Part shown: in pieces, positions 9,255 to 17,319 of the stretch | Position numbering within the stretch: position 1 is the first letter of the stretch | How the letters are laid out: each line of letters starts with the position of its first letter | Virus record (IMG/VR): IMGVR_UViG_3300042893_000929 | Location: 1 to 30,682 of that record | Strand: one strand, 5' to 3' | Source of the DNA: a virus | Length of the DNA: 30,682 bases | The notes under the pieces: model-generated | Told to the model about the DNA's origin: nothing | The model's database searches: none | What the model saw: the letters and a program-made list of their open reading frames with translations, nothing else | Position numbers and translations under genes: made by a program

Positions 9255-10742
9255 CTAGAACGCGACTTTATAACACCAGCAGGTGCAGTAATCCAGACGA
9301 CCGCAAACGTTGTCGGTAATACAACGTCTGTTGATATGTTTGGTAATACTCAGAAGTCTTTGTCGTTTCCAATCTTCACACAAAATTTTGGAATAAGTGA
9401 TAGACTTGATTCGCGTTTTGTTTATGTGAGGAATTCAAACGCTACGTACATTGCTGCCAACGGATTAATTGTATACGCCAACAATAACCAGCCCCGATTC
9501 GAATATGATCCTGTTACTTTACAGGGTAAAGGATTATTAATGGAAGAAGGTAGAACCAACATGGTATACGGTTCTTCAAATATGGGTGGACTGAATTGGA
9601 GTTCTTATGATGGTTTGATTGGTCAGACATACGACATCATTACCAACGCTGGCACAGCACCCGACGGATCGAATACAGCAACATTCTTTAGACATACAAC
9701 TGATATTAGTACTTACTATGTGATGTACCCCACGACAGTCACTCCGTTCTTTAATAATGTAACATACACATATTCAGTGTTTGCAAAGGCCAACACAAAC
9801 CCCCAAGAGCCTGTTTTGGTGCTAGCACAGTATGATGCCACAGATAACAACAACTCTGTTTACCTTCAGTTCAATACAGCAGCTAATGGAGCTATCACAA
9901 GTTGGGTCAATTTTGGCACCAGTGCTAATATACACATATCTAGTATCGGTGTTCAACCGTATCCCAATGGATGGAACCGGATATACTATTCGTTTAGGTA
10001 TACGTCGGGTACCCGTTCCTACGTTCAATTCAAACATGAGATCAATGGTTCAGCGCTTTCAGCTAGCACTAATAGAGTAAGAGGGGTATATTGGTGGGGT
10101 GCTCAGTGTGAGCAAGGACCATTTGTTACTTCGTATATACCAACTACGTCTACAAGTACAGCGACGCGTACCGTTGATCTTGCATACATTTCTGGTGCCA
10201 ATACAAACTCAATCAAAAACCCCACTTCTATGACTATTGTCGATACCGTGGCCATTTTGGGTTATCATGGAAATACGGTTATGACGGGTAGCAGTGAGCA
10301 GCGATTTACAGCGGTGTGGGAACTTCGCAATCTCCCTGCCCCGGCATCGTTTGCATATACACTTGGATTCAATTACGGTGCTTTCTTTACTGCGCAAAGT
10401 ACCATACGTAGTTATTTTAATAGTACTACTACGCCGCACGCCGTTGCAAACTACATGGCAATGTTTAATAACAATGAAAATTATTTGGGGTTTCCTCAAA
10501 GTAGTATATCTGTTAACAACTACATCACTGATGCTGCCTATATTACATGCGCAACAACAATGAGGGATTTTAGCTTCTCGTTTGCTGCTAATGGTGTATT
10601 ACATTCGACGGGCAGTTCAAGATTTGCTGGAGACAATAATAACTACTTCCAAATTGGTCCGCTGAATGGATACTTTAAGTCCCTTACAATATATGGAACA
10701 AAACTATCGAATAGCGAAGTCGTTAATATAACGCAGACATAA
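9249..10742 (+). CDS. Adhesin-like protein: signature block, CBM-like module, LamG-like domain (497 aa)
   Basis: N-terminus MALERDFITPAGAVIQTTAN, the second-type leader. The signature at about 51-105 reads LDSRFVYVRNSNATYIAANG, PRFEYDPVT and GLLMEEGRTN. The CBM-like module (about 108-310) includes APDGSNTATFF, YTYSVFAKA, YPNGWNRIYYSF, YWWGAQCEQG and TSYIPTTSTSTATRTVD. The LamG-like domain ends KSLTIYGTKLSNSEVVNITQT. Several motif positions diverge from the consensus (GRTN for QRTN, YGT for YYP) while the framework is intact, as expected for a paralogue under receptor-driven divergence. The start lies one base after the previous stop (ACATAATATGG) with no clear Shine-Dalgarno sequence, so translation probably depends on re-initiation by ribosomes finishing the 7847 gene. 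Confidence 0.83.
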   Translation: MALERDFITPAGAVIQTTANVVGNTTSVDMFGNTQKSLSFPIFTQNFGISDRLDSRFVYVRNSNATYIAANGLIVYANNNQPRFEYDPVTLQGKGLLMEEGRTNMVYGSSNMGGLNWSSYDGLIGQTYDIITNAGTAPDGSNTATFFRHTTDISTYYVMYPTTVTPFFNNVTYTYSVFAKANTNPQEPVLVLAQYDATDNNNSVYLQFNTAANGAITSWVNFGTSANIHISSIGVQPYPNGWNRIYYSFRYTSGTRSYVQFKHEINGSALSASTNRVRGVYWWGAQCEQGPFVTSYIPTTSTSTATRTVDLAYISGANTNSIKNPTSMTIVDTVAILGYHGNTVMTGSSEQRFTAVWELRNLPAPASFAYTLGFNYGAFFTAQSTIRSYFNSTTTPHAVANYMAMFNNNENYLGFPQSSISVNNYITDAAYITCATTMRDFSFSFAANGVLHSTGSSRFAGDNNNYFQIGPLNGYFKSLTIYGTKLSNSEVVNITQT

Positions 10743-10749
10743 TATGGCA
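10737..10749 (+). repeat. Conserved stop/start junction, copy 2 (ACATAATATGGCA)
   Basis: Identical to the junction at 9242-9254. It joins the 9249 and 10744 genes with a single base between TAA and ATG. No clear Shine-Dalgarno sequence precedes it. Confidence 0.7.
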
Positions 10750-12195
10750 ATCAATCGTAACTTTTTAGTCAAGCAGGGTATTCAGATTGGGTTAACAGCC
10801 AATGCTGGTAGTACGTGGACGTCTAATAACTTTATATCAAATAAGAATGATATACTTGCTGTTCCTTCTCTAACGCTGGACTTTACCAAGGGGTACATTG
10901 ATTCGCGTTTACAGACAATCCGCGCAAGTTCAGGAACATATGTTGATATGAATGGCCTTATCCAGGTAGCTGGCAACAACACGCCAAGAATAGAGTATGA
11001 TCCTACTACGGGAGCGTGTAAGGGACTTGTATCTGAAGAAGACAGAACAAACCTAATAGCGTATTCTGATATGGAGGGTGCTGTAAATGGTACACCTCTT
11101 GCAATGGGTTGGCCAGGATTTGCAGATCAACGTCCAGTAATCAGTACAGACTTTTGGATTGGTCCAAACAAACAATCATGTAAGCATACTCGTGGATCAA
11201 ACTCCAACACTGATGATAACTGTGGGTATGCTTCGAATCAAAATATTACTGCAACCAATACGTGGTATACATGGTCGGTGTACATTTATCTTCCTTCCAA
11301 TGTTAACTATTCGTATGTTAACGTATCGATGGAGGGTAATGGTGTATTGAATCCCAATCCCACCGTGTCGGCCGACCTAACAATAAGAGATAGATGGCAA
11401 CGTTTGGTGGGAACATTTGCAGTCACTACTACCGGTGCTTATACCCTACCCGTTATTCGTATGGGACCCGCTGGTGTATTTTGCTATAGCGATTGCTGGC
11501 AATGTGAGGCTGGTGAATATGCTAGCACATGGGTCCCAACAACACAAGTGGCATCGGCAACACGTGCAGCGGAGTTCAATTATGTTTATCCTTTTACACC
11601 CTACCACACACCTGATAACTTTTCGTTGTTCGTAGAAGCAACGCCAAAGTGGACTTCTAATAGTACGTTACAAACACGCACTAATCAATATGGAGCCATT
11701 GGCAGTAATAGACACCTTGTTGGACTTGATTATTTCTTTGGGCCAACAAACATATTTGGAGGATCGCCATATAATGGTTATGCGATTCAATATCCATCTG
11801 CGGCTCTCAACTCAGGTGCGTTATCGTGGGGATCTCGTCAGTATGGTAACACAACGCCCGGTTTTGCAAGCTCGGGACCGGCTCGTGGTATCGGTATAGC
11901 AAACACGGGGTACGACTATGGTACGATGATTGCAAACACATCAATAAAAGTGGCTGCCACTACGAATAGTAGCGCAGGTGCAATAATGAGCAGCGGTAAT
12001 ATATCTACATATGCTAATAGCACCATGACAGGTAGTAATCCTTACTCTAATAATATCTTTACGGATAGGTTGCTTGTGGGTTGGGCACAACAAGGTGGTG
12101 TTCCTTCAACGATATTTGGTGGCAACATTAAGAAGGTTTCATATTTTCCTCGTTCATTAAGTTTGGATGAGTTAACGGCAATAACGGAGACATAA
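10744..12195 (+). CDS. Adhesin-like protein: signature block, CBM-like module, LamG-like domain (483 aa)
   Basis: N-terminus MAINRNFLVKQGIQIGLTAN, second-type leader. The signature at about 43-107 reads SLTLDF, IDSRLQTIRASSGTYVDMNG, PRIEYDPTTGACKGLVSEED and RTNLIAYS. The middle module shows TWYTWSVYIYLP, RWQRLVGTF, CYSDCWQCEAGEYASTW and ATRAAEF; the usual WGAQ strand is here CWQCEAG, with cysteines that are rare elsewhere in the family. The C-terminal LamG-like region is long and rich in N, S and G, ending KKVSYFPRSLSLDELTAITET. It is the last of three tandem paralogues joined by ACATAATATG junctions and is followed directly by the 179-aa structural protein. Binding function is inferred from the architecture. 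Confidence 0.82.
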   Translation: MAINRNFLVKQGIQIGLTANAGSTWTSNNFISNKNDILAVPSLTLDFTKGYIDSRLQTIRASSGTYVDMNGLIQVAGNNTPRIEYDPTTGACKGLVSEEDRTNLIAYSDMEGAVNGTPLAMGWPGFADQRPVISTDFWIGPNKQSCKHTRGSNSNTDDNCGYASNQNITATNTWYTWSVYIYLPSNVNYSYVNVSMEGNGVLNPNPTVSADLTIRDRWQRLVGTFAVTTTGAYTLPVIRMGPAGVFCYSDCWQCEAGEYASTWVPTTQVASATRAAEFNYVYPFTPYHTPDNFSLFVEATPKWTSNSTLQTRTNQYGAIGSNRHLVGLDYFFGPTNIFGGSPYNGYAIQYPSAALNSGALSWGSRQYGNTTPGFASSGPARGIGIANTGYDYGTMIANTSIKVAATTNSSAGAIMSSGNISTYANSTMTGSNPYSNNIFTDRLLVGWAQQGGVPSTIFGGNIKKVSYFPRSLSLDELTAITET

Positions 12196-12201
12196 TATGC
12201 C
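12190..12201 (+). repeat. Conserved stop/start junction, copy 3 (ACATAATATGCC)
   Basis: Same junction as at 9242 and 10737 through ACATAATATG. The downstream gene belongs to a different family, so the junction is not simply carried along by duplication of the downstream gene. Here a GGAG (12186-12189) gives a plausible ribosome binding site. Confidence 0.6.
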
Positions 12202-12736
12202 TTTTAGACTAACGGGTACGGAACCGTATCAGGTACCGACGAACTCTGACCTAGGATCGATGGCGTTTCAGGACGCTCGAGGAGTCAGCATTGGTCAAGC
12301 AAATATAGCGTATCTGTACGTTAATGGTGGAGACATGACTAACGTCCAGGTACTGGATGACATCTCTCAACTGTTTAACGGGATAGATGTTACGTTTAGA
12401 CTCTCTGTAGATAACTTTCCTGTAACGGTAGTGGCGCCAGAACAGCTGATGATTATTCTGGGTGGCCTGCCTTTGGCACCATTTATAAATACAATAGATT
12501 ATGTATTCTTAGCTCCTACATCGGTAGTATCGATTACTGCAAATACACCGAGCCTGGGAATATCAAGCGAGTTTAGAAAAGGTTATATTATCAACAGTAA
12601 CAATACAATTACGTTTGCGGCGCCACCTCAGCCCTTCATGGACTTTGATGGTCGGATGTTAAACACATCACAAACGAGAGCAGCAAATAGAACCTACCCC
12701 TTTAAACCCCTTGCAATAGCATACGAAGATTATTAA
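12197..12736 (+). CDS. Virion structural protein with PTNxDLGSMAFQD N-terminus (179 aa)
   Basis: The N-terminus MPFRLTGTEPYQVPTNSDLG and the following SMAFQDARGVSIG match the start of the 1229-aa fibre (QVPTNADLGSMAFQDREGINV), which suggests both proteins attach to the same virion partner. The body has a pattern I associate with marine T4-like structural proteins: DDISQLFNGIDVTFRLSV, then MIILGGLPLAPFINTIDYVF, then a strand reading NSNNTITFAAPPQP. This resembles a small beta domain of the type FNGxxxxFxLxxxGxxxxP...Y...xIxFxxxPP. It ends PLAIAYEDY. It sits between the adhesin run and the 1180-aa structural protein, 12 bases from the latter. It might be a short adaptor between a fibre and its base, which is inference. 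Confidence 0.78.
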   Translation: MPFRLTGTEPYQVPTNSDLGSMAFQDARGVSIGQANIAYLYVNGGDMTNVQVLDDISQLFNGIDVTFRLSVDNFPVTVVAPEQLMIILGGLPLAPFINTIDYVFLAPTSVVSITANTPSLGISSEFRKGYIINSNNTITFAAPPQPFMDFDGRMLNTSQTRAANRTYPFKPLAIAYEDY

Positions 12737-12748
12737 CGGAGAAATTAT

Positions 12749-15700
12749 ATGGCACGTCGCGTCCTTTACGAAACAAACTACACATTCACACCTTCTACGA
12801 GAACGATTGTAATCCAACGTTACATTCCTCGTGAACGTTTGATTCTTATTACGAACGTCACGACCGGCGTTCCAATCTTTAACTTCTCAGACTCTCGTCT
12901 AACCGCAACGAGTTATTCAGCGACAGCTGGTTATGCGGGTGCATCTGGTGGCCAAGGTACTACTACGATTGTTCTTGCCTTCAACACCACAGCAATGAGT
13001 GGCGCTGATAGATTACAGATCATGATTGATGAAGTAGCAGAGTTCATGGCTCCTTCAGAGACACTGATGGACCCTGTTGGTAAGCTTCGTGTGTCGATGC
13101 CACAATCATTAATCGATACCGACTTTGAATATGGTTTACAACCTACAAAGTGGGAAAACATGAACCTTATTTCGAATAAGGCTACACTGTTTTATCTACC
13201 AAACCAAACAATAGCTAGTTTAACCAATATTGCTGCAACATCTGGTTCACGTGCCGTCACTGTGTCAACTACTGCAGCTGGTACCGCTGGTCTTGTGGTT
13301 GGAGCATATGTGTTTATCCAGGGTACGACATATGGTCCGGCTGATGGATATTATTTAATTGATACGGTAACACCTGGTAGTAGTTTTACCTACCTGATGA
13401 AAAATATTGCGGTAGCTACGGGTACTATTTGGATTAACGGTATTACCAATTTGTATTTGGCGTTCCAATATACCGGATGTACTGATGCAGTATCATCCAT
13501 CACCAACTCTGGAACAACAGTCACAGTAAATACCACGCATCCACACGGCTTGCACATTGGTAACTATGTAATGATACGGAACTATATTGCAAATACAAAC
13601 GCTCCAAACGGAACATGGTGTGTAACAAGTGTTCCGTCTCCGACAGTATTTTCGTTCCAAACAATTAATGCCCCAACAGGTACGATTGCTACAACCAGAA
13701 ACTTAACCACCGTTACTATTACAGGTACTGCTGGCCAGTTCCAATGCGACACAACCACCCTGTGGGTAGGTATGCGTATCGTTATTAGTGGAACGTTTGG
13801 TGGTACGGGGTCGATTACTGGTTATGCAAACCCAACGACTTATTTTATTACTGCAACAAACGGTTCGACAACATTTACATTATCGACTTCTCTTGGTGGT
13901 GCTGGTGTCGTTACGACGGCCGGTACACCAACTGGCCTGACATATGCAACTGTTGGTTCACAGGGTGCAGTAGGAGAACTAAGTCCAAGACCAGAAGGTG
14001 TGTTCTATCACCGCGCATTTGACGGCGGCGTACAATACAACTCAAGCTCTGCGTTCCACGGTTTGCAAACAATGCGTCAGTCGCGTCGTTATTTCCGTTA
14101 TCAATCTGGTAAAGGTATTCAGTTTTCCACAAACGTGATTATGAAGCCAGGTATGAACGTTGATGTCATATCTTCTGTTGGTAGCGTCGTTACTGTGCAA
14201 ACAAAGATTCCTCATAATCTAAGTGTTGGTCTGTCTGTTACAGTGTCCGGATGTACTCCAGCTGCGTACAACGGTACGTTCCTAATTACAGCCGTTCTTG
14301 ATCATAATAGATTTACTTACACAGCCGGTTCTGCACCAGGAGCACTTACGCTTGGTATACCATTTGTGGTCGTTAACAACTGGTTTAACTCGATGGTTCG
14401 TGTTGGTATGTTTGACTCGCAGAATGGATTCTTCTTTGAATTTGACGGCCAAACACTATACGCTGTTAGACGTAATACATCGACACAGTTGTCTGGTATA
14501 ACAGCTGTTACTAACAACAACTCTACAATAACCGGAACCAACACGTTGTTTACTAAACAACTGATTCCAGGTGACTTTGTTAGTATTCGTGGTATGTCGT
14601 ATCGTGTAGCCACAATTGCTTCAGATACATCAATGACAATTATGCCTGAATATAGGGGTAATACGGTAGCAGCTGGTGTAGTAATTAGCAAGACTATCGA
14701 TACAAAAGTAGCTCAAAGTGCATGGAACATTGATCCAATGAACGGAGCGGGTCCTTCTGGATACAACATCGACCTGACAAGAATCCAGATGATTTACATG
14801 GATTATTCTTGGTATGGTGCTGGTGCTATTCGTTATGGATTCAAAGATATCAAAGGCGAGATCCAGTACTGCCACCGCTTAGTGCATAACAACTCCCTCA
14901 CGGAAGCGTTCATGCGTTCTGGTAACTTGCCTGCTCGTTATGAAACAAATACGCTGGGTGCTTATACTAACATGACAGCTACATTGGCTGTTAGTGGTAC
15001 AACACTGACAGTTACAGATACATCACTGTTCCCTTCTAGCGGTTCGTTAGTAATTCAAAATCCACTTGCGACAACATCGCTGACCAGCGTAACGATCGCT
15101 GATACGGCCGGTGGTTTTACGTGCGCATCAACAACGTTAGCTGTTGGTATGAATGTAACGATCGTTGGAGCGTTTGGTGGCACTGGTAGTATTACAGGCT
15201 ACGCAACTGGTAACGTTTATAGAATCAGTGCGACGAACGGTTCAACGACATTTACATTACAAACGTTAGCGAATGCTGCTATTGTAACAACGGCCGGTAC
15301 ACCTACAGGGTTGACATACAATCCTTCGGCATATGAGTATGTAAGCTACACCGGCAAGAGTGCAACAACATTTACTGGTCTAACTCGTGGTATTCTAGGA
15401 AGCTCGCCTGCATCTGTCGTTACCACGTCTGGTAGCGCCACAATTACTGGTGCTTCTTTAACAACAGCAGCAGTACAAGTAGGTATGTTTATAACAGGTG
15501 CTGGTATTCCAGATGGTACGCATATTGTATCGATTGTTGCTGGTAGTGCTGTAATGTCGCAAGCGGCTACAGCATCAGCCACAATTACAGCAACCGTCTA
15601 TCCAATGGGAGCAGTAAACGCAGTTCATAACTACAGTGTAAATACTCCAATTAGCGTATTTGGTCACTCTCCGCAGTTCTCTCCGTTGATCAGTCACTGG

Positions 15701-16291
15701 GGTTCATCTGTTATTATGGACGGTAGATTCGATGATGATAAATCGTTTGTGTTTACGACTGGTATGACAACAGGCATATCGATTGCTGCTGGTGCAACAA
15801 ACTGCCTGTTGAGTCTTCGCGTATCTCCGGCTGCGTCGGACGGTATTACATCAACACTTGGTTTGCGAGAAATTATCAACCGCATGCAGTTGGTTATGCG
15901 TACGATTGGTTTGCAGACTGATGGTCGTATGTTGGGTCAGTTGATCCTGAATGGTGTTCCAGCAAGTGGTACATTTGCTACTCCAACAGCTAACCCGTCT
16001 TCTCTTGCACAGGTTGCCGTTCACAGCGCCGGTACAACCATATCTGGCGGTGAAGCAATTTATGCGTTCTATACTGAAGGTGCAGGTGGTGGTGTATTTG
16101 CAACGACTGCTCGTGACGTTCAATTGATTCGTGACTTGGGTAACTCGATTCTCGGTGGTGCTATTACTAATAACGTTAACCAGAACGCATATCCTGACGG
16201 TCCTGATATTTTGACTCTCGTTCTTACTAACCTTGAAGGTGCTAGCAGAAACGCTATTGCTCGTATCGGTTGGACAGAAGCTCAGGCTTAA
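12749..16291 (+). CDS. Large virion structural protein conserved in marine T4-like phages (1180 aa)
   Basis: The N-terminus (MARRVLYETNYTFTPSTRTI, then IPRERLILITNVTTGVPIFN) and the block DPVGKLRVSMPQSLIDTDFE plus YGLQPTKWE (about residues 110-138) are hallmarks of a large structural protein I know from cyanophages and related myoviruses. The middle is a series of beta modules with the pattern HGLxxGxxVxIxG...NGTxxVTxV...FxY, at about 155-230, 245-310, 322-399, 472-545, 575-640, 781-857 and 870-930. Two of them (322-399 and 781-857) are close copies. The C-terminus (LISHWGSSVIMDGRFDDDKS, IGWTEAQA at the very end) is also conserved in the family. Role inferred: a baseplate- or fibre-associated virion component; I cannot assign a T4 counterpart. 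CGGAG upstream supports the start. A strong hairpin follows the stop. Confidence 0.85.
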   Translation: MARRVLYETNYTFTPSTRTIVIQRYIPRERLILITNVTTGVPIFNFSDSRLTATSYSATAGYAGASGGQGTTTIVLAFNTTAMSGADRLQIMIDEVAEFMAPSETLMDPVGKLRVSMPQSLIDTDFEYGLQPTKWENMNLISNKATLFYLPNQTIASLTNIAATSGSRAVTVSTTAAGTAGLVVGAYVFIQGTTYGPADGYYLIDTVTPGSSFTYLMKNIAVATGTIWINGITNLYLAFQYTGCTDAVSSITNSGTTVTVNTTHPHGLHIGNYVMIRNYIANTNAPNGTWCVTSVPSPTVFSFQTINAPTGTIATTRNLTTVTITGTAGQFQCDTTTLWVGMRIVISGTFGGTGSITGYANPTTYFITATNGSTTFTLSTSLGGAGVVTTAGTPTGLTYATVGSQGAVGELSPRPEGVFYHRAFDGGVQYNSSSAFHGLQTMRQSRRYFRYQSGKGIQFSTNVIMKPGMNVDVISSVGSVVTVQTKIPHNLSVGLSVTVSGCTPAAYNGTFLITAVLDHNRFTYTAGSAPGALTLGIPFVVVNNWFNSMVRVGMFDSQNGFFFEFDGQTLYAVRRNTSTQLSGITAVTNNNSTITGTNTLFTKQLIPGDFVSIRGMSYRVATIASDTSMTIMPEYRGNTVAAGVVISKTIDTKVAQSAWNIDPMNGAGPSGYNIDLTRIQMIYMDYSWYGAGAIRYGFKDIKGEIQYCHRLVHNNSLTEAFMRSGNLPARYETNTLGAYTNMTATLAVSGTTLTVTDTSLFPSSGSLVIQNPLATTSLTSVTIADTAGGFTCASTTLAVGMNVTIVGAFGGTGSITGYATGNVYRISATNGSTTFTLQTLANAAIVTTAGTPTGLTYNPSAYEYVSYTGKSATTFTGLTRGILGSSPASVVTTSGSATITGASLTTAAVQVGMFITGAGIPDGTHIVSIVAGSAVMSQAATASATITATVYPMGAVNAVHNYSVNTPISVFGHSPQFSPLISHWGSSVIMDGRFDDDKSFVFTTGMTTGISIAAGATNCLLSLRVSPAASDGITSTLGLREIINRMQLVMRTIGLQTDGRMLGQLILNGVPASGTFATPTANPSSLAQVAVHSAGTTISGGEAIYAFYTEGAGGGVFATTARDVQLIRDLGNSILGGAITNNVNQNAYPDGPDILTLVLTNLEGASRNAIARIGWTEAQA
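13712..13945 (+). repeat. Internal duplicated module, copy A (78 codons) in the 1180-aa structural gene
   Basis: Encodes residues 322-399. It shares FGGTGSITGYA, ATNGSTTFTL and VTTAGTPTGLTY with copy B at 15089-15319, while the rest differs. Similarity is stronger at the protein than the DNA level, which suggests an old duplication. Confidence 0.8.
15089..15319 (+). repeat. Internal duplicated module, copy B (77 codons) in the 1180-aa structural gene
   Basis: Encodes residues 781-857 and aligns to copy A (13712-13945) with one residue deleted. Shared blocks are FGGTGSITGYA, ATNGSTTFTL and VTTAGTPTGLTY. Confidence 0.8.
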
Positions 16292-16296
16292 TCGAC

Positions 16297-16319
16297 GGGG
16301 GCTTCGGCCCCCTGTTTGT
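16297..16319 (+). terminator. Rho-independent-type terminator with UUCG loop
   Basis: A perfect six-base-pair stem GGGGGC / GCCCCC closes a TTCG tetraloop at 16303-16306 and is followed by TGTTTGT. It starts five bases after the stop of the 1180-aa gene. GC richness contrasts sharply with the AT-rich surroundings. The T tract is interrupted, so termination could be partial or the hairpin could protect the transcript 3' end. Confidence 0.8.
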
Positions 16320-16339
16320 AACGATAACAATAATAACGT

Positions 16340-17317
16340 ATGCCATTACAGAACATATACATTGACGATAACGGACTTAAAGTAGGTAACAACCAACTTA
16401 CTGTAAGTGGTAATACTGTCTATATCAGCAACACTCTTGTGTTTGGTATTGGACCGTCTGGTCCGTATAATACTAATAGTGGTTATAACCCTGGTGGTTC
16501 GGCCAATTTTGGTCCTAACCAATTTGGTAATAATAACATTATTACGTTATCAGCAAACAGTCCGCCTCCGTTCTGGGGTTCAGGTGCCATTGATTTAAGA
16601 GTGGGAGCTTCTGGCGGTCGTGTTGGTATTACGTTTGACTCCAACGTTAATGGACCGAGCGACTTTGGTTATATTTACTTTTACGATGACCTTCCCAACT
16701 ACAGTGCAGGTACTTCAGAACGTGGTACATTGCTCATTGGTGTTCAGAATGATGGTTTGGGTGGTGCTGATGATCAAATAGCTATTGAGAGTTCTGGTAA
16801 TATAATGTTGAATCCGGGGCTTGTGGGTGGTGGTCAGGGAGGATTATCATCATGGAGTCAATCCTTGGGTAACCTTTTCGTCGGTAACAACTCTGTTAAA
16901 TATCTTGTAGCCCATGAAGGTTACACCGGAGCAATGACTCTTAGGACGTCGACGTTGACAGTTAACGGTGCTATCAATGCTATTACAAAGTCATTCGAGA
17001 TTGATCACCCAACAAAGCCAGGTAAAAGACTTCGCTATGGATCTTTAGAGGGTCCAGAAAATGGTGTGTATGTTCGTGGTAGATTAACAGGAACAAATGT
17101 TATCGAGATGCCAGACTACTGGACAGGGTTAGTAGATGATACAACATATACAGTTAACCTGACACCTATTGGATCTTTCCAAGCATTGTATGTTGTAGCA
17201 ACAGAGAACAATCAAGTGACTATTGGAATTAACGGTAGTGCATATAGCGCTATTGATTGTTTCTATACCGTGTTTGCAGAACGTAAGGACGTTGCTAAGC
17301 TAGTTGTGGAGGAGTAA
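16340..17317 (+). CDS. Fibre protein with marine-phage C-terminal fibre domain (325 aa)
   Basis: The N-terminal part (MPLQNIYIDDNGLKVGNNQL, VSGNTVYISNTLVFG) looks like fibre shaft beta strands. The centre is rich in G, N and S (YNPGGSANFGPNQFGNN). From residue 217 to the end is a domain with KSFEIDHPTKPGKRLRYGS, LEGPENGVYVRGRL, IEMPDYWTGLVDD and TVNLTPIG. I recognise it as a C-terminal domain of many marine phage fibre and fibre-like proteins; it often lies next to, or takes the place of, a chaperone tip. It is the first gene after the hairpin at 16297. No exact late-promoter octamer is visible in the 48-base gap and no strong Shine-Dalgarno sequence, so how it is expressed is unclear. It ends two bases before the next gene, with GGAGG in the last codons serving that start. 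Confidence 0.82.
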   Translation: MPLQNIYIDDNGLKVGNNQLTVSGNTVYISNTLVFGIGPSGPYNTNSGYNPGGSANFGPNQFGNNNIITLSANSPPPFWGSGAIDLRVGASGGRVGITFDSNVNGPSDFGYIYFYDDLPNYSAGTSERGTLLIGVQNDGLGGADDQIAIESSGNIMLNPGLVGGGQGGLSSWSQSLGNLFVGNNSVKYLVAHEGYTGAMTLRTSTLTVNGAINAITKSFEIDHPTKPGKRLRYGSLEGPENGVYVRGRLTGTNVIEMPDYWTGLVDDTTYTVNLTPIGSFQALYVVATENNQVTIGINGSAYSAIDCFYTVFAERKDVAKLVVEE

Positions 17318-17319
17318 CG

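Noticed and set aside
12484-12491. Exact TATAAATA inside the 12197 gene
   Set aside because: It is 258 bases before the next start, within a conserved coding stretch, and about one such octamer is expected by chance per strand.
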